Source: Dyella sp. OK004 (lineage in GTDB: Bacteria > Pseudomonadota > Gammaproteobacteria > Xanthomonadales > Rhodanobacteraceae). From it: a stretch of 64,000 bases of DNA. The DNA lies in assembly GCF_900114495.1 (NCBI RefSeq), contig NZ_FOZI01000002.1, forward strand, positions 930,001 to 994,000. The letters are read 5' to 3'. Made by a program: the position numbers and the translations under genes. The notes beneath the pieces are model-generated. The model was not told the DNA's origin. It saw only the letters and a program-made list of their open reading frames with translations, and ran no database searches. Below are positions 55,732 through 64,000 of this stretch, in pieces. The number at the start of each line of letters is the position of its first letter. Position 1 is the stretch's first letter.

Positions 55732-56059
55732 GGAAGCCTCGCTGGCGACATCGTTGCCCTACTGATTGTGGCCCGCTACGTGTTAAAGCAAGAGCCACGG
55801 CGGATGATCCTTGTAGGAGCGCACCCTGTACCCCGGGTGCTCCGCCGGCCGAAGCCGTCAGCTTAACGGGAGGCAGGTTGGCCATGCGGAGTCGTGACTC
55901 CTAGAACAACAACCCGCCGTGCGATGGGGCATCATCGCCCGTGGTCCATGCCGGCCACTCGCCGCCGGCTTCCGGCCCACCCGCCCGAAAGCCAGTGCCG
56001 ATGCCGCCCCGAACCCACGTGACAGCTCAGACGCCACGCGCCGCCAAGGAGACCGCACC
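55732..56059. other. Intergenic interval between def and the hybrid kinase
   Basis: No gene is evident. It contains a half-copy of the GTAGGAGCGCACCCTGT repeat (55813-55829), a palindrome GGAGTC-GT-GACTCC (55888-55901) and, before 56060, the ribosome site AAGGAG of the kinase gene. Open frame upstream of 56060 in the kinase frame is judged untranslated. Confidence 0.5.
55813..55829. repeat. Single arm of the GTAGGAGCGCACCCTGT repeat
   Basis: Identical to 17 bases of the arms at 6904-6920, followed by an imperfect complementary stretch (CCGGGTGCTCC). Another copy of the dispersed repeat family. Confidence 0.6.
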
Positions 56060-59000
56060 TTGCTTTCCGCATTGATGCTCCAAGCGCTGCTGGCCGCGGC
56101 CAGTGCGTCACCACCGGCATGGGTCGATCCAAGTTTCCGCAACTACGGTATGGCCGAGGGGCTGCCCAGCAGCAGCATCGACGTGCTGGCGCAGGATCGC
56201 GACGGCTATCTGTGGATCTCTACCGAATCCGGGCTTGCGCGCTACGACGGCAGCAGTTTCAGAGTGTGGCGGCACGACCCGCGCGACCCCCATTCCCTAT
56301 CCGCGCAACCCTTGGCGACGCTGATGGTGGACCAGGAGGGACAGCTGTGGGGCGGCAGCCGCGAAGGGCTGGTGCGTTACGACTCGGTCCACGAGAACTT
56401 CCTTCACTGGAGCCACCACCCGGCCGATCCATCGTCCCCGGGCAGCGACGACGTCACCGCGCTAGCGCGTGCGGGCAAAGGGCCGTTGTGGGTCGGGCAC
56501 TTCGATGTCGGCATCGACCGCCTTCGCGATGATGGGCGCGGCTTCGACCATATCCGCCACGATCCCGCCGATGCCGGGAGCCTGGCGTCCGACACGGTGT
56601 ATTCGCTGCTGGCCGAAGACCATGGAACGCTCTGGATCGGTACCGGCCATGGCCTCGACCGGCGCACGCCGGACGGCAAGATCAGCCATGTTGCTTTTGA
56701 CCGCCCCGACGACGCTTTCCACGACAAGCCACTGCGCATCTATCGGCTGGCGCGTATCGGCGAGCTGCTCTACATCGGCAGCAACTTCGGGCTGTATCAA
56801 CTAAGCCCGGCAGCATCCGCAGCCACGCTGGTAGCCCCGGATATCCTGCCCCGCAAGGCCGTGCTCTCGGTGGCCGGCGATATCCAGGGCCGGCTGTGGA
56901 TCGGCACCAACGATGACGTGTACGTGCGCGACGCCGACGGCCGCTATCACCGCCTCGAGGCACAACCGTTATTGCGCCAGGGCCTGCCGAACGGCTACGC
57001 CGCCAATCTGCTGAGCGACCACGAAGGAGGGCTGTGGATCGGCACCATGAACGGCCTCGCCTATCTGTCACCAAGCTGGGCCGACTTCCGCTTCATCACC
57101 CATACGCCGGAAAGTCCGGACAGCATCTTGCCCGGTGTCTATCGTGCGGTAGCTACACGCAGCGACGACCATGTCTGGATCGCCGGCAAAAACGGCGCTA
57201 TCGATCGCCTGGACCTGCTCACCGGCAAGGCTCGCCATGCCCCGTTCCAGATACCGCAGGGACGCAACGTCAACAGCATGGCCGAGGATGCGCGCGGTCG
57301 CTTGTGGCTGAGTTCGGTGAGCGGAAGCTTCGTGCTCGACGGCGACAAGGTCACCGAGCTCAAGGCGCCGATGGCCGAACGCATCGTGTTCGGCGACGAC
57401 GGCACCGCTTACCTGCAGGCCGACGACGGCGTGTTCGCCTACGACCCGGACACCTTCAAGGCTCGTCCGCTCGCCTTCGATGAACGCGCCAAGGATGTCG
57501 CCATCAACGACATGCGCCTGCAGGGTCACGCGCTCTGGTTTGCAACCAACGCTGGCGTGATGCGCTGGGCGCCGGGCGACGCTCGGGCGACTTTTGTCGG
57601 TGGCGTGAAAGCCATCGCCTATAGCGCGCTGGATCTGCGCGACGGCCATTTATGGCTGCTCGACGACGAGAACCTCTACGACTACCGGCTGGAGAGCCAA
57701 CAGGCCGTGCTGGCCAGCGCGTTCCCGATCTACCGGCAGCGCACACTCAGCGACATTCTGAGTATTCACGCCGATGGGCTGGGCCGAGTCTGGTTCTTCT
57801 CGCGCAGCGGGCTGTGGCGCTACGACCCCGCCAGCGGCACCGTGCAAGAACAAGGACTGGCACAGGGTCTGCCGGAAGGCCAGTTCACCAATGTATCTAA
57901 TACCGAGACACCCGACGGTCGCGTGTTGGCGGCAACCAATAGCGGTATCGCGATTTTCGTCCCAGAGACCATCCGCGAGCTTGCCCGCGAACCGCGCGTC
58001 CGCCTGGAGGGCGGCAATGTCCGTCGCCACGGCGCCATGCTGCGACTCGCCTCCGCCGAGCAGCCCTGGCGGCTGGACTGGAACGACCGCGACCTCACCA
58101 TCACGGTCCGTGCGCTGACCTACATGGCGCCGGAACGCACGCACTACCGCTTCCGCCTGGACGGCCTGGACAGCGGCTGGGTCGATACTGGCGTTCGCGG
58201 CGATCGCACCTTTAACCAGTTGCCTGGCGGCGACTACAGCCTGCATGTGCAGGCTGCCGGTCCCGATGGTGTTTGGGGCGAACTGCCCGCGCCTCTGCGT
58301 ATTCATGTGGATAGCCCACCGTGGCTGCGCTGGTGGGCCTGGCTGGGTTATGCCGCCCTGCTCGCGTTGCTGTTCGCCGCGCTGCTGGCCGCCATGCGCC
58401 GCCGGCAGGCGCAGCGCCATCGCCTGGAGCTGATTACCCAGGAACACCAGCTGGCACAGTCCGCCAACCTGGCCAAGACCGAGTTCCTCGCCGAGCTCGG
58501 CCATGAAATCCGCACACCGATGACCGGCGTGCTGGGCATGGCCGAACTGCTGCTCAGTCGTCCGCTGGAGGCCACCGAGCGCGGTTATGTACAGACCATC
58601 CGCAACTCCGGCGAAGTCTTGCTGACCCTGGTCAATGACGCCCTCGATCTGGCGCGCATCGAAGCCGGCAGACTGCAGTTGGCGCCCGCACCGTTCGATC
58701 CGCGTGCCCTGCTGCACGACGTCGCCGAACTGCAACACGGCAAGGCCGTCGGCAAAGGACTCGCACTGCGCGTCACTATCGATGATGCCGTGCCCGCCAG
58801 GGTCCTGGGCGATGCCGTTCGCATCAAGCAGATCCTGCTCAACCTCAGCGGCAATGCGCTGAAGTTCACCGAGCGTGGCGAAGTGTGCCTGGCGCTCACG
58901 GTGAAGGGGGAAGGGTTGCAGTTCACCGTCAGCGACACCGGTCCGGGCATCGCCACGGCGGATCAGGCGAAGCTGTTCCAGCGCTACCAGCAACTCGACA

Positions 59001-59557
59001 GTCCGCAGCGCGGCTCGGGCAGCGGCCTCGGTCTGGCCATCTGCCGCGAACTGACCACGCTAATGCACGGCACCATCACCCTGAATTCGGCCACTGGGCG
59101 CGGCAGCGAATTCCGCGTCGTCCTGCCGTTGCCGGCGGTTGCCAACGGCGGCGAAACGACGCGCGCATCCCGTACGGACCAAGGCCCTTACTGGCGCCTG
59201 CTATTGGTGGAGGACGAGCCGACCGTCGCCGCGGTGATCGTGGGACTCCTGGAAGTACAGGGGCATGTCGTCGAGCACGCGCTGAACGGCCTGAAGGCGA
59301 TGGAGCTGCTGGAAGGCGAGCGCTTCGACGCCGCGCTGGTCGACCTCGACCTGCCCGCGCTGGACGGCTTCCAGTGGGCGCGCCTGGTGCGCTCGCGCGA
59401 ATCCGGCCAGCGTCTGCCGATGATCGCCATCACCGCGCGCTCCGGCGGCGACGAGGAAGCCCAGGCCAAAGAGGCGGGCATGGATGGTTTCCTGCGCAAG
59501 CCTTTGCAGGGCGAACAGTTGGCGCAAGCCTTGGCGGCGCTGCTGCCACACGCCTGA
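56060..59557 (+). CDS. Hybrid sensor histidine kinase with periplasmic two-component propeller (1165 aa)
   Basis: Order: signal peptide (LLSALMLQALLAAASA), a long propeller of Reg_prop repeats (DRDGYLWISTESGLARYDG and similar, about 20-690), a Y_Y_Y-type beta domain (about 700-760), one membrane segment (WAWLGYAALLALLFAALLAA), HisKA (His815 in GHEIRTPM), HATPase (NALKF, DTGPGIA, GSGLGLAI) and a C-terminal receiver (Asp1095 in LVDLDLP; Lys in LRKPL). Start is TTG at 56060 with AAGGAG at good spacing; an ATG at 56075 would be within the signal. The ligand of the propeller is unknown. No output DNA-binding domain is attached, so a separate regulator is needed. Confidence 0.9.
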   Translation: MLSALMLQALLAAASASPPAWVDPSFRNYGMAEGLPSSSIDVLAQDRDGYLWISTESGLARYDGSSFRVWRHDPRDPHSLSAQPLATLMVDQEGQLWGGSREGLVRYDSVHENFLHWSHHPADPSSPGSDDVTALARAGKGPLWVGHFDVGIDRLRDDGRGFDHIRHDPADAGSLASDTVYSLLAEDHGTLWIGTGHGLDRRTPDGKISHVAFDRPDDAFHDKPLRIYRLARIGELLYIGSNFGLYQLSPAASAATLVAPDILPRKAVLSVAGDIQGRLWIGTNDDVYVRDADGRYHRLEAQPLLRQGLPNGYAANLLSDHEGGLWIGTMNGLAYLSPSWADFRFITHTPESPDSILPGVYRAVATRSDDHVWIAGKNGAIDRLDLLTGKARHAPFQIPQGRNVNSMAEDARGRLWLSSVSGSFVLDGDKVTELKAPMAERIVFGDDGTAYLQADDGVFAYDPDTFKARPLAFDERAKDVAINDMRLQGHALWFATNAGVMRWAPGDARATFVGGVKAIAYSALDLRDGHLWLLDDENLYDYRLESQQAVLASAFPIYRQRTLSDILSIHADGLGRVWFFSRSGLWRYDPASGTVQEQGLAQGLPEGQFTNVSNTETPDGRVLAATNSGIAIFVPETIRELAREPRVRLEGGNVRRHGAMLRLASAEQPWRLDWNDRDLTITVRALTYMAPERTHYRFRLDGLDSGWVDTGVRGDRTFNQLPGGDYSLHVQAAGPDGVWGELPAPLRIHVDSPPWLRWWAWLGYAALLALLFAALLAAMRRRQAQRHRLELITQEHQLAQSANLAKTEFLAELGHEIRTPMTGVLGMAELLLSRPLEATERGYVQTIRNSGEVLLTLVNDALDLARIEAGRLQLAPAPFDPRALLHDVAELQHGKAVGKGLALRVTIDDAVPARVLGDAVRIKQILLNLSGNALKFTERGEVCLALTVKGEGLQFTVSDTGPGIATADQAKLFQRYQQLDSPQRGSGSGLGLAICRELTTLMHGTITLNSATGRGSEFRVVLPLPAVANGGETTRASRTDQGPYWRLLLVEDEPTVAAVIVGLLEVQGHVVEHALNGLKAMELLEGERFDAALVDLDLPALDGFQWARLVRSRESGQRLPMIAITARSGGDEEAQAKEAGMDGFLRKPLQGEQLAQALAALLPHA

Positions 59558-59663
59558 ACCACCTTTATTCGACCAATGGCTAATGCCGGCGGGCGCACAA
59601 TGGCATTGACCCCCGCAGTGACGGGGACGACCCTTGCGGATGACTTTCAGAGGGAGTCCGTTC

Positions 59664-61739
59664 ATGCAAACCGCCGTTACCCAACCCAGCCCGGCAGGCA
59701 AAATCCTGTGGGTCGCCATCGCCATCGTGGGCGCGTGGTGTCTAGGCGTCGTGGCCTTGCGCCGCGGCGAGCCGATCAACGCCATCTGGCTGGTAGCGGC
59801 GGCGATCGCCGTGTTCGTGATCGGCTACCGCTTCTATAGCAAGTTCATCGCTAACAACGTGCTGCAGATGGATGCCAGCCGCGCGACGCCGGCCGTACTG
59901 CGTAACGATGGCCTGGACTATGTGCCCACTGATAAATGGGTGGTGTTCGGCCATCACTTCGCCGCCATTGCCGGTGCCGGCCCACTGGTAGGCCCTGTGC
60001 TCGCTGCGCAGATGGGTTATCTGCCCGGCACGCTGTGGATTCTGTTCGGTGTGGTGTTTGCCGGTGCGGTGCAGGACTTCATGATCCTCGGCCTGTCGAT
60101 CCGCCGCGATGGCCGCTCCCTCGGCAACATGCTGCGCGACGAACTGGGCCCGGTGGCCGGCGTGGTCGCGATGTTTGGCGTCCTGGTGCTGATGATGATC
60201 GTGCTGGCGGTGCTGGCGCTGGTGGTGGTGAAGGCACTGACGCATAGCCCGTGGGGTACGTTCACGGTGGCCTGCACGATTCCGATCGCGCTGTTGATGG
60301 GTGTGTATCTGCGCTGGTTCCGCCCGGGCAAGATTCTTGAAGTGTCGATCATCGGCCTGGTGCTGCTGCTCGCCTCGATCTGGTTCGGCGCGCACGTCGC
60401 CGCTTCGCCGAGCTGGGCTGCCGCGTTCGACTTCGATGCAAAGGCGCTGGCCTGGCTGTTGATTGCCTATGGCTTCTGCGCCTCGGTGCTGCCGGTGTGG
60501 TTGCTGCTGGCGCCGCGCGATTACCTCAGCACCTTCCTCAAGATCGGCACCATCGCGCTGCTGGCACTGGCGATCTTCCTGGCCGCGCCGACCTTGCAGA
60601 TGCCTGCGGTCACCAAGTTCATCGACGGCACCGGCCCGGTGTTCCAGGGCAACCTGTTCCCGTTCCTGTTCATCACCATCGCCTGCGGCGCGGTTTCCGG
60701 CTGGCATTCGATCATCGCCTCCGGCACCACGCCCAAACTGCTCAGCAGCGAAGGCGAGGCACGCATGGTCGGCTACGGCGGCATGCTGATGGAGGCCTTC
60801 GTCGCGATCATGGCGCTGATCGCCGCTGCCTCGTTGCATCCGGGCGTGTACTTCGCGATGAACTCGCCGGCGGCGCTGATCGGCACCACCGCGCAGAGCG
60901 CGGCTACCGCGATCAGCCAGTGGGGATTCGTGGTAACGCCGGATGAGCTGCTCAACACTGCCAAGAACATTGGCGAAGGCAGCATCCTCAGCCGCGCCGG
61001 TGGTGCACCGACCTTGGCGGTGGGCATGGCCCAGCTGCTGCACGGAATCATTCCTGGCGAGGGCATGATGGCGTTCTGGTACCACTACGCCATCTTGTTC
61101 GAAGCGCTGTTCATCCTCACCACGGTGGATGCCGGCACGCGTGTGGGCCGCTTCATGATCCAGGAGATCGCCGGCCTCATCCACGAGCCGCTGAAGCACA
61201 CCGAATCGTGGGCCGGCAACCTGATCGCCACCGCCATCTGCGTGGGCCTGTGGGGATACTTCCTCTATCAGGGTGCCGTCGATCCGCTGGGCGGCATCAA
61301 CACCTTGTGGCCGCTGTTCGGCATTGCCAACCAGATGCTGGCCGCGGTGGCGCTGATGCTGGCGACGGTGGTGACAGTGAAGCTCAAGCGCGAGCGCTAC
61401 GTGTGGGTGCCGGGCATTCCGGCGATCTGGCTGGTGGTGTGCACGCTCACCGCGGGCTGGTACAAGCTCAGCGGCTCGATCAGCTTCACCGCCGCCGCGC
61501 AGAAATACGCCCAGGCCATCGCCGACGGCAAGGTGCTGGCGCCGGCGAAGAATGCCGCGGAAATGCAGCGTATCGTCACCAACAACTATGTCGACGCCGC
61601 GCTCACCGCGATCTTCATGCTGCTGATCGTGACTATGGCGGGCTTTGCCATCAACGCGATCCTCAAGGCATGGCGCATCAACCACCCGACCGCGCACGAG
61701 GAACCGTACGTGGCACTGGGAAGCGTGCCCACTCAATGA
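59664..61739 (+). CDS. cstA: Carbon starvation protein CstA (pyruvate/peptide transporter family, 691 aa)
   Basis: Large inner-membrane carrier of the CstA family, related to pyruvate (BtsT) and peptide uptake. Landmarks are KWVVFGHHFAAIAGAGPLVGP, FGVVFAGAVQDFMILGLSIR, CGAVSGWHSIIASGTTPK and GGAPTLAVGMAQLLH. The ATG at 59664 has GAGGGAG just before it; an earlier in-frame ATG would add ten residues. It is followed by the YbdD-like gene, whose 5' end touches the cstA stop, as in many enterobacteria and xanthomonads. Confidence 0.95.
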   Translation: MQTAVTQPSPAGKILWVAIAIVGAWCLGVVALRRGEPINAIWLVAAAIAVFVIGYRFYSKFIANNVLQMDASRATPAVLRNDGLDYVPTDKWVVFGHHFAAIAGAGPLVGPVLAAQMGYLPGTLWILFGVVFAGAVQDFMILGLSIRRDGRSLGNMLRDELGPVAGVVAMFGVLVLMMIVLAVLALVVVKALTHSPWGTFTVACTIPIALLMGVYLRWFRPGKILEVSIIGLVLLLASIWFGAHVAASPSWAAAFDFDAKALAWLLIAYGFCASVLPVWLLLAPRDYLSTFLKIGTIALLALAIFLAAPTLQMPAVTKFIDGTGPVFQGNLFPFLFITIACGAVSGWHSIIASGTTPKLLSSEGEARMVGYGGMLMEAFVAIMALIAAASLHPGVYFAMNSPAALIGTTAQSAATAISQWGFVVTPDELLNTAKNIGEGSILSRAGGAPTLAVGMAQLLHGIIPGEGMMAFWYHYAILFEALFILTTVDAGTRVGRFMIQEIAGLIHEPLKHTESWAGNLIATAICVGLWGYFLYQGAVDPLGGINTLWPLFGIANQMLAAVALMLATVVTVKLKRERYVWVPGIPAIWLVVCTLTAGWYKLSGSISFTAAAQKYAQAIADGKVLAPAKNAAEMQRIVTNNYVDAALTAIFMLLIVTMAGFAINAILKAWRINHPTAHEEPYVALGSVPTQ

Positions 61740-61750
61740 GGGCTGCGATC

Positions 61751-61945
61751 ATGAAACCGAACCTGCAATCCATCCGGAAATGGGCGGTGCAAACTGCCCG
61801 CCTCTGCTGCGGCGTGCCCGACTACGACGTGTACGTGAAGCACCTCCGCGAACACCACCCCGAGCGGGAGGTGCCGACCTACGCGGAATTCTTCCGCGAG
61901 CGGCAGGTGGCCCGGTATAAAGGGACGGGCGGGCGCTGCTGCTGA
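61751..61945 (+). CDS. YbdD/YjiX family small protein (64 aa)
   Basis: A short protein typical of the cstA/btsT partner: ARLCCGVPDYDVYVKHLREH, PEREVPTYAEFFRERQVARY and a Cys-ending tail GRCC. Members are needed with the CstA-type carriers, role unclear. The ATG at 61751 has GAGGG eight bases before and gives the normal length; an ATG at 61736 overlapping the cstA stop is the alternative. A strong terminator follows at 61971. Confidence 0.9.
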   Translation: MKPNLQSIRKWAVQTARLCCGVPDYDVYVKHLREHHPEREVPTYAEFFRERQVARYKGTGGRCC

Positions 61946-61970
61946 TTGCGCCTACAGCTTGGCGACAGGA

Positions 61971-62004
61971 GGCCATGTCCCCATATGGACATGGCCTTTC
62001 TGTT
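61971..62004 (+). terminator. Rho-independent terminator after cstA-ybdD
   Basis: Perfect 10-bp stem GGCCATGTCC-CCATAT-GGACATGGCC followed by TTTCTGTTTCT. It lies 26 bases after the YbdD-like stop and ends the carbon-starvation operon. Confidence 0.9.
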
Positions 62005-62047
62005 TCTGCTGCCTCTAGACTTTGCCTCCCATCCCGCCTCCCTGACC

Positions 62048-62566
62048 ATGACCCACAGCGACCACCACCTCACGCAGCCGAGTTCCGAGATTGAGGCCCA
62101 GCACAGTCTTGGCCTGCGCATCATTGCGATTTACAAGGCCATCAAGACGGTGTGCCTGATCGTGGTGGCGGTTGCCGCGTTCCGCCTGATCCAGCCGGAT
62201 CGCTTCCATCACCTGCTGCACTGGCTGGAGCATCTGCCGTTGACCGACAGTAATGGCCTGCGCTGGAAGCTGGTGGATCTGCTGGAACAGATGGGGCCGA
62301 GCAAGTTTGTCGCCGTCGGCATCGTGGCCCTGGGCTATGCGGCGATCTTCGCCACCGAAGGTATCGGACTGTGGCTGCGCAAGCATTGGGCGGAATGGTT
62401 CACGGTGATCGCCACGGGCTCGCTGATTCCGCTGGAACTGTACGAGTCGGTGGCGCACTTCACCTGGCTGAAGCTGGCGGCGCTGGTGGCGAACGTCGCC
62501 ATCGTGGTCTATCTGGTACGCATCGCCATGCAACCGCGGCCACCCAAGCACACCTCAGACACCTGA
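62048..62566 (+). CDS. DUF2127 family membrane protein (172 aa)
   Basis: Four hydrophobic segments and the DUF2127 pattern: GLRIIAIYKAIKTVCLIVVAV, FVAVGIVALGYAAIFATEGIGLW, LRKHWAEWFTVIATGSLIPLELYE. Function unknown. The ATG at 62048 starts MTHSDHHL; no clear ribosome site is present, and longer in-frame readings would cross the cstA terminator. Convergent with the EamA gene, stops five bases apart. Confidence 0.82.
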   Translation: MTHSDHHLTQPSSEIEAQHSLGLRIIAIYKAIKTVCLIVVAVAAFRLIQPDRFHHLLHWLEHLPLTDSNGLRWKLVDLLEQMGPSKFVAVGIVALGYAAIFATEGIGLWLRKHWAEWFTVIATGSLIPLELYESVAHFTWLKLAALVANVAIVVYLVRIAMQPRPPKHTSDT

Positions 62567-62570
62567 CCAC

Positions 62571-63482
62571 TCACACGTCGTGATGCGCGGCCTCGGCATG
62601 CAGCGCCGACGCATCGCCTTGCCGTCGCGGCACCAGCTCCACCAGATACATCGCCGCCAGCACCAGCGCACCACCGGCGAGCATGCGCCAGGTCAGTGCC
62701 TCGCCACCGAGCACCACCGCAAACGCAGCGGCAAATACCGGCTCGGTAGTCATCACGATGGCCGCGCGGGTGGCACTGAGGTGCGACTGCGCCCAGGTCT
62801 GCATCAGCATCGCGCCCGCGCCGGCCGCCAGCGCCATGTACAGCACCGCCAGCCATGCACCGCTATCGGGCGGCAAGGTCGGACCGCGTGGCAAGGTGGC
62901 GAGCAGGCAGATCAGTGCGATGGCCAGCATCTGCACGGTCGATAACGCAAACGCGCTGCCGGGCCGCGACCACAAGCCAAGACCCACGATGTGCAGTCCG
63001 TAGAGCAGTGCCGAAACCAGCGTGATCCACACGCCATAGCCCAGGCTCATGCCGCGCAGCGCCAGCAAGGCGAGCCCACCCACTGCAAGCAGTACCGCCA
63101 CCCACGTCACCGTCGGCAGGCGCTGGCGCAACAGCACCGTGCCGAGCAGCGGAGTGAACACCACGTACATGCCGGTGGCGAAGCCGCTGATGCTGGCTGA
63201 GGTGTGTTCCAGGCCTGCGGTCTGCAGCAGTTGTCCAACGCCATACACCACGCCGAGCAATAAGCCTTGCCACCATTCGGACTTCGACAGTCGCCACAGA
63301 TGACGATGGAACAGAATCAGCATCGACAGCGCCGCGATAGCAAAGCGCACCGCCAGGAAATCGGCCACCGGCATGCGGCCGAGCAGATCCTTGATCAGGA
63401 AAAAAGTGGAGCCCCAGATCGTGGTGACTGAAATCAGCCCCAGCGTGGCGAGCGTCGACAGGCGCGATGCCTGCGCACTCAT
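62571..63482 (-). CDS. EamA/DMT family transporter (303 aa)
   Basis: Ten membrane segments in two EamA repeats: TTIWGSTFFLIKDLLGRM opens the first, LGLWSRPGSAFAL and ALAAGAGAMLMQTWAQ are in the second, with TTEPVFAAAFAVVLGGE near the end, all typical of drug/metabolite exporters of the RhaT/YdcZ group. Probably an efflux or exchange carrier for amino acids or metabolites. The ATG at 63480-63482 overlaps the stop of the upstream glycosyltransferase by four bases. Confidence 0.9.
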   Translation of the reverse strand: MSAQASRLSTLATLGLISVTTIWGSTFFLIKDLLGRMPVADFLAVRFAIAALSMLILFHRHLWRLSKSEWWQGLLLGVVYGVGQLLQTAGLEHTSASISGFATGMYVVFTPLLGTVLLRQRLPTVTWVAVLLAVGGLALLALRGMSLGYGVWITLVSALLYGLHIVGLGLWSRPGSAFALSTVQMLAIALICLLATLPRGPTLPPDSGAWLAVLYMALAAGAGAMLMQTWAQSHLSATRAAIVMTTEPVFAAAFAVVLGGEALTWRMLAGGALVLAAMYLVELVPRRQGDASALHAEAAHHDV

Positions 63483-64000
63483 GCGTTGACCGAAGTCGCG
63501 CGACGCTTGAGCAGGCGCCACCATTGTCCCGGCACTTGCAGCAGGAAATGCACCCAGATGCCACACCAGACAACCAGCGCGAACCACGGCTTGCGTGCCG
63601 CCGGATCGAACTTGCGGAACCAGCGCCACATACCGCGATGCTTGTGCCAGCTCACAAACACCGGCCTGTGCCGGCTGGAACCGCCCTTGCCATGCAGCAC
63701 GCGTACATCGCCGGCCAGCCACACCTGATAGCCGGCGTCGCGTGAGCGGCGGCACAGGTCGAGATCCTCGCAATGCAGGAAATAGGTTTCGTCGAAACCC
63801 TTCAGGTATTCGAAGGCGCGGCGCGGCATCAGCATCAATGCGCCCGAGACGTTCTCCGCCTCCACCGGCTCTGACGGCATTTGGCCATCCATATTCACGC
63901 CTTCGCCGGCGCCGCCCAACATGCTGCGCAACGCGCGGCGCATCAGGGGATCACGACGGTACGACGCCGGATCCGGCACACCCTGCGCATCGCACACGAC
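63479..64000 (-). CDS. Partial CDS: C-terminal part of a family 2 glycosyltransferase
   Basis: The first codons are beyond the right edge; 173 codons are visible. The text VSGALMLMPRRAFEYLKGFD and FLHCEDLDLCRRSRDAGYQV is the acceptor/DxD-ED region of rhamnosyltransferase-like GT2 enzymes (WbbL/RfbF type). A C-terminal hydrophobic segment (ALVVWCGIWVHFLLQV) suggests membrane association. Involved in polysaccharide or LPS assembly, precise sugar unknown. It is followed by the EamA gene with ATGA overlap. Confidence 0.85.
   Translation of the reverse strand, partial: VVCDAQGVPDPASYRRDPLMRRALRSMLGGAGEGVNMDGQMPSEPVEAENVSGALMLMPRRAFEYLKGFDETYFLHCEDLDLCRRSRDAGYQVWLAGDVRVLHGKGGSSRHRPVFVSWHKHRGMWRWFRKFDPAARKPWFALVVWCGIWVHFLLQVPGQWWRLLKRRATSVNA

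Noticed and set aside
55919-56059. Longer N-terminus for the hybrid kinase starting at an ATG at 55919
   Set aside because: It would place 47 Arg/Pro-rich residues before the signal peptide; the TTG at 56060 has an ideal ribosome site and starts the signal directly.
59742-61736. A 664-codon minus-strand frame opposite cstA
   Set aside because: Same His/Gln/Arg-rich antisense pattern; cstA with its YbdD partner is certain.

Overview
The window is GC-rich, tightly packed chromosomal DNA from a gammaproteobacterium, most likely a member of the Xanthomonadales (Rhodanobacteraceae such as Dyella, Luteibacter or Rhodanobacter). The basis is the block glyA-nrdR-ribD ... ribE-ribBA-ribH-nusB ... thiL-pgpA, the hemP and TonB-receptor iron genes with Fur-like sites, the MprF/VirJ pair, and C-rich palindromic repeats of a type I associate with that group. 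The family call is inference; no rRNA or tRNA was seen.

Region 1 (1-16990, all minus strand) is the most striking part. Read in the direction of transcription it encodes a membrane-fusion adaptor, one LolD/MacB-type ATPase, then eight FtsX/MacB-like permeases arranged as four consecutive A/B pairs, then a DUF885 peptidase-like protein, a sigma-54-dependent response regulator, a small exported protein and the first codons of what may be the partner kinase. A near-perfect -24/-12 sigma-54 promoter and six TGTCCG half-sites lie just upstream of the adaptor gene. This suggests that the cluster's own regulator drives it as one envelope-stress or peptide-export regulon.

Region 2 (17004-22919) holds hemP with a Fur box and an unrecognised co-oriented gene, an aldo/keto reductase, an SRPBCC protein, a metallo-beta-lactamase-fold hydrolase, then pgpA-thiL and a small exported protein.

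Region 3 (22938-35597) is the riboflavin/nusB/glyA neighbourhood. nusB, ribH, ldcA, ribBA and ribE follow an FMN riboswitch whose leader carries an SD-masking hairpin and a possible 17-codon leader ORF coupled to ribE. A TonB receptor plus exported partner and a Gfo/Idh-PhyH pair lie between the riboswitch and ribD-nrdR-glyA.

Region 4 (35688-49019) contains an exported alpha/beta hydrolase with its TetR regulator and a large palindromic operator, a second aldo/keto reductase, a DUF817 membrane protein, ettA-pyrF, a Tat-type metallo-hydrolase, a Tat-type threonine-aldolase-like enzyme overlapping an acyltransferase gene, and a virJ/acvB-mprF operon for lysyl-phosphatidylglycerol metabolism.

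Region 5 (49339-64000) has an OPT transporter, a LysR regulator divergent from a SnoaL-like/MFS pair, a small HTH regulator with an operator palindrome, peptide deformylase, a 1165-residue hybrid sensor kinase with a two-component propeller, the cstA-ybdD carbon-starvation pair ending in a strong terminator, a DUF2127 protein, an EamA transporter and a glycosyltransferase cut by the right edge. No insertion sequence, CRISPR array or prophage structural gene was found.
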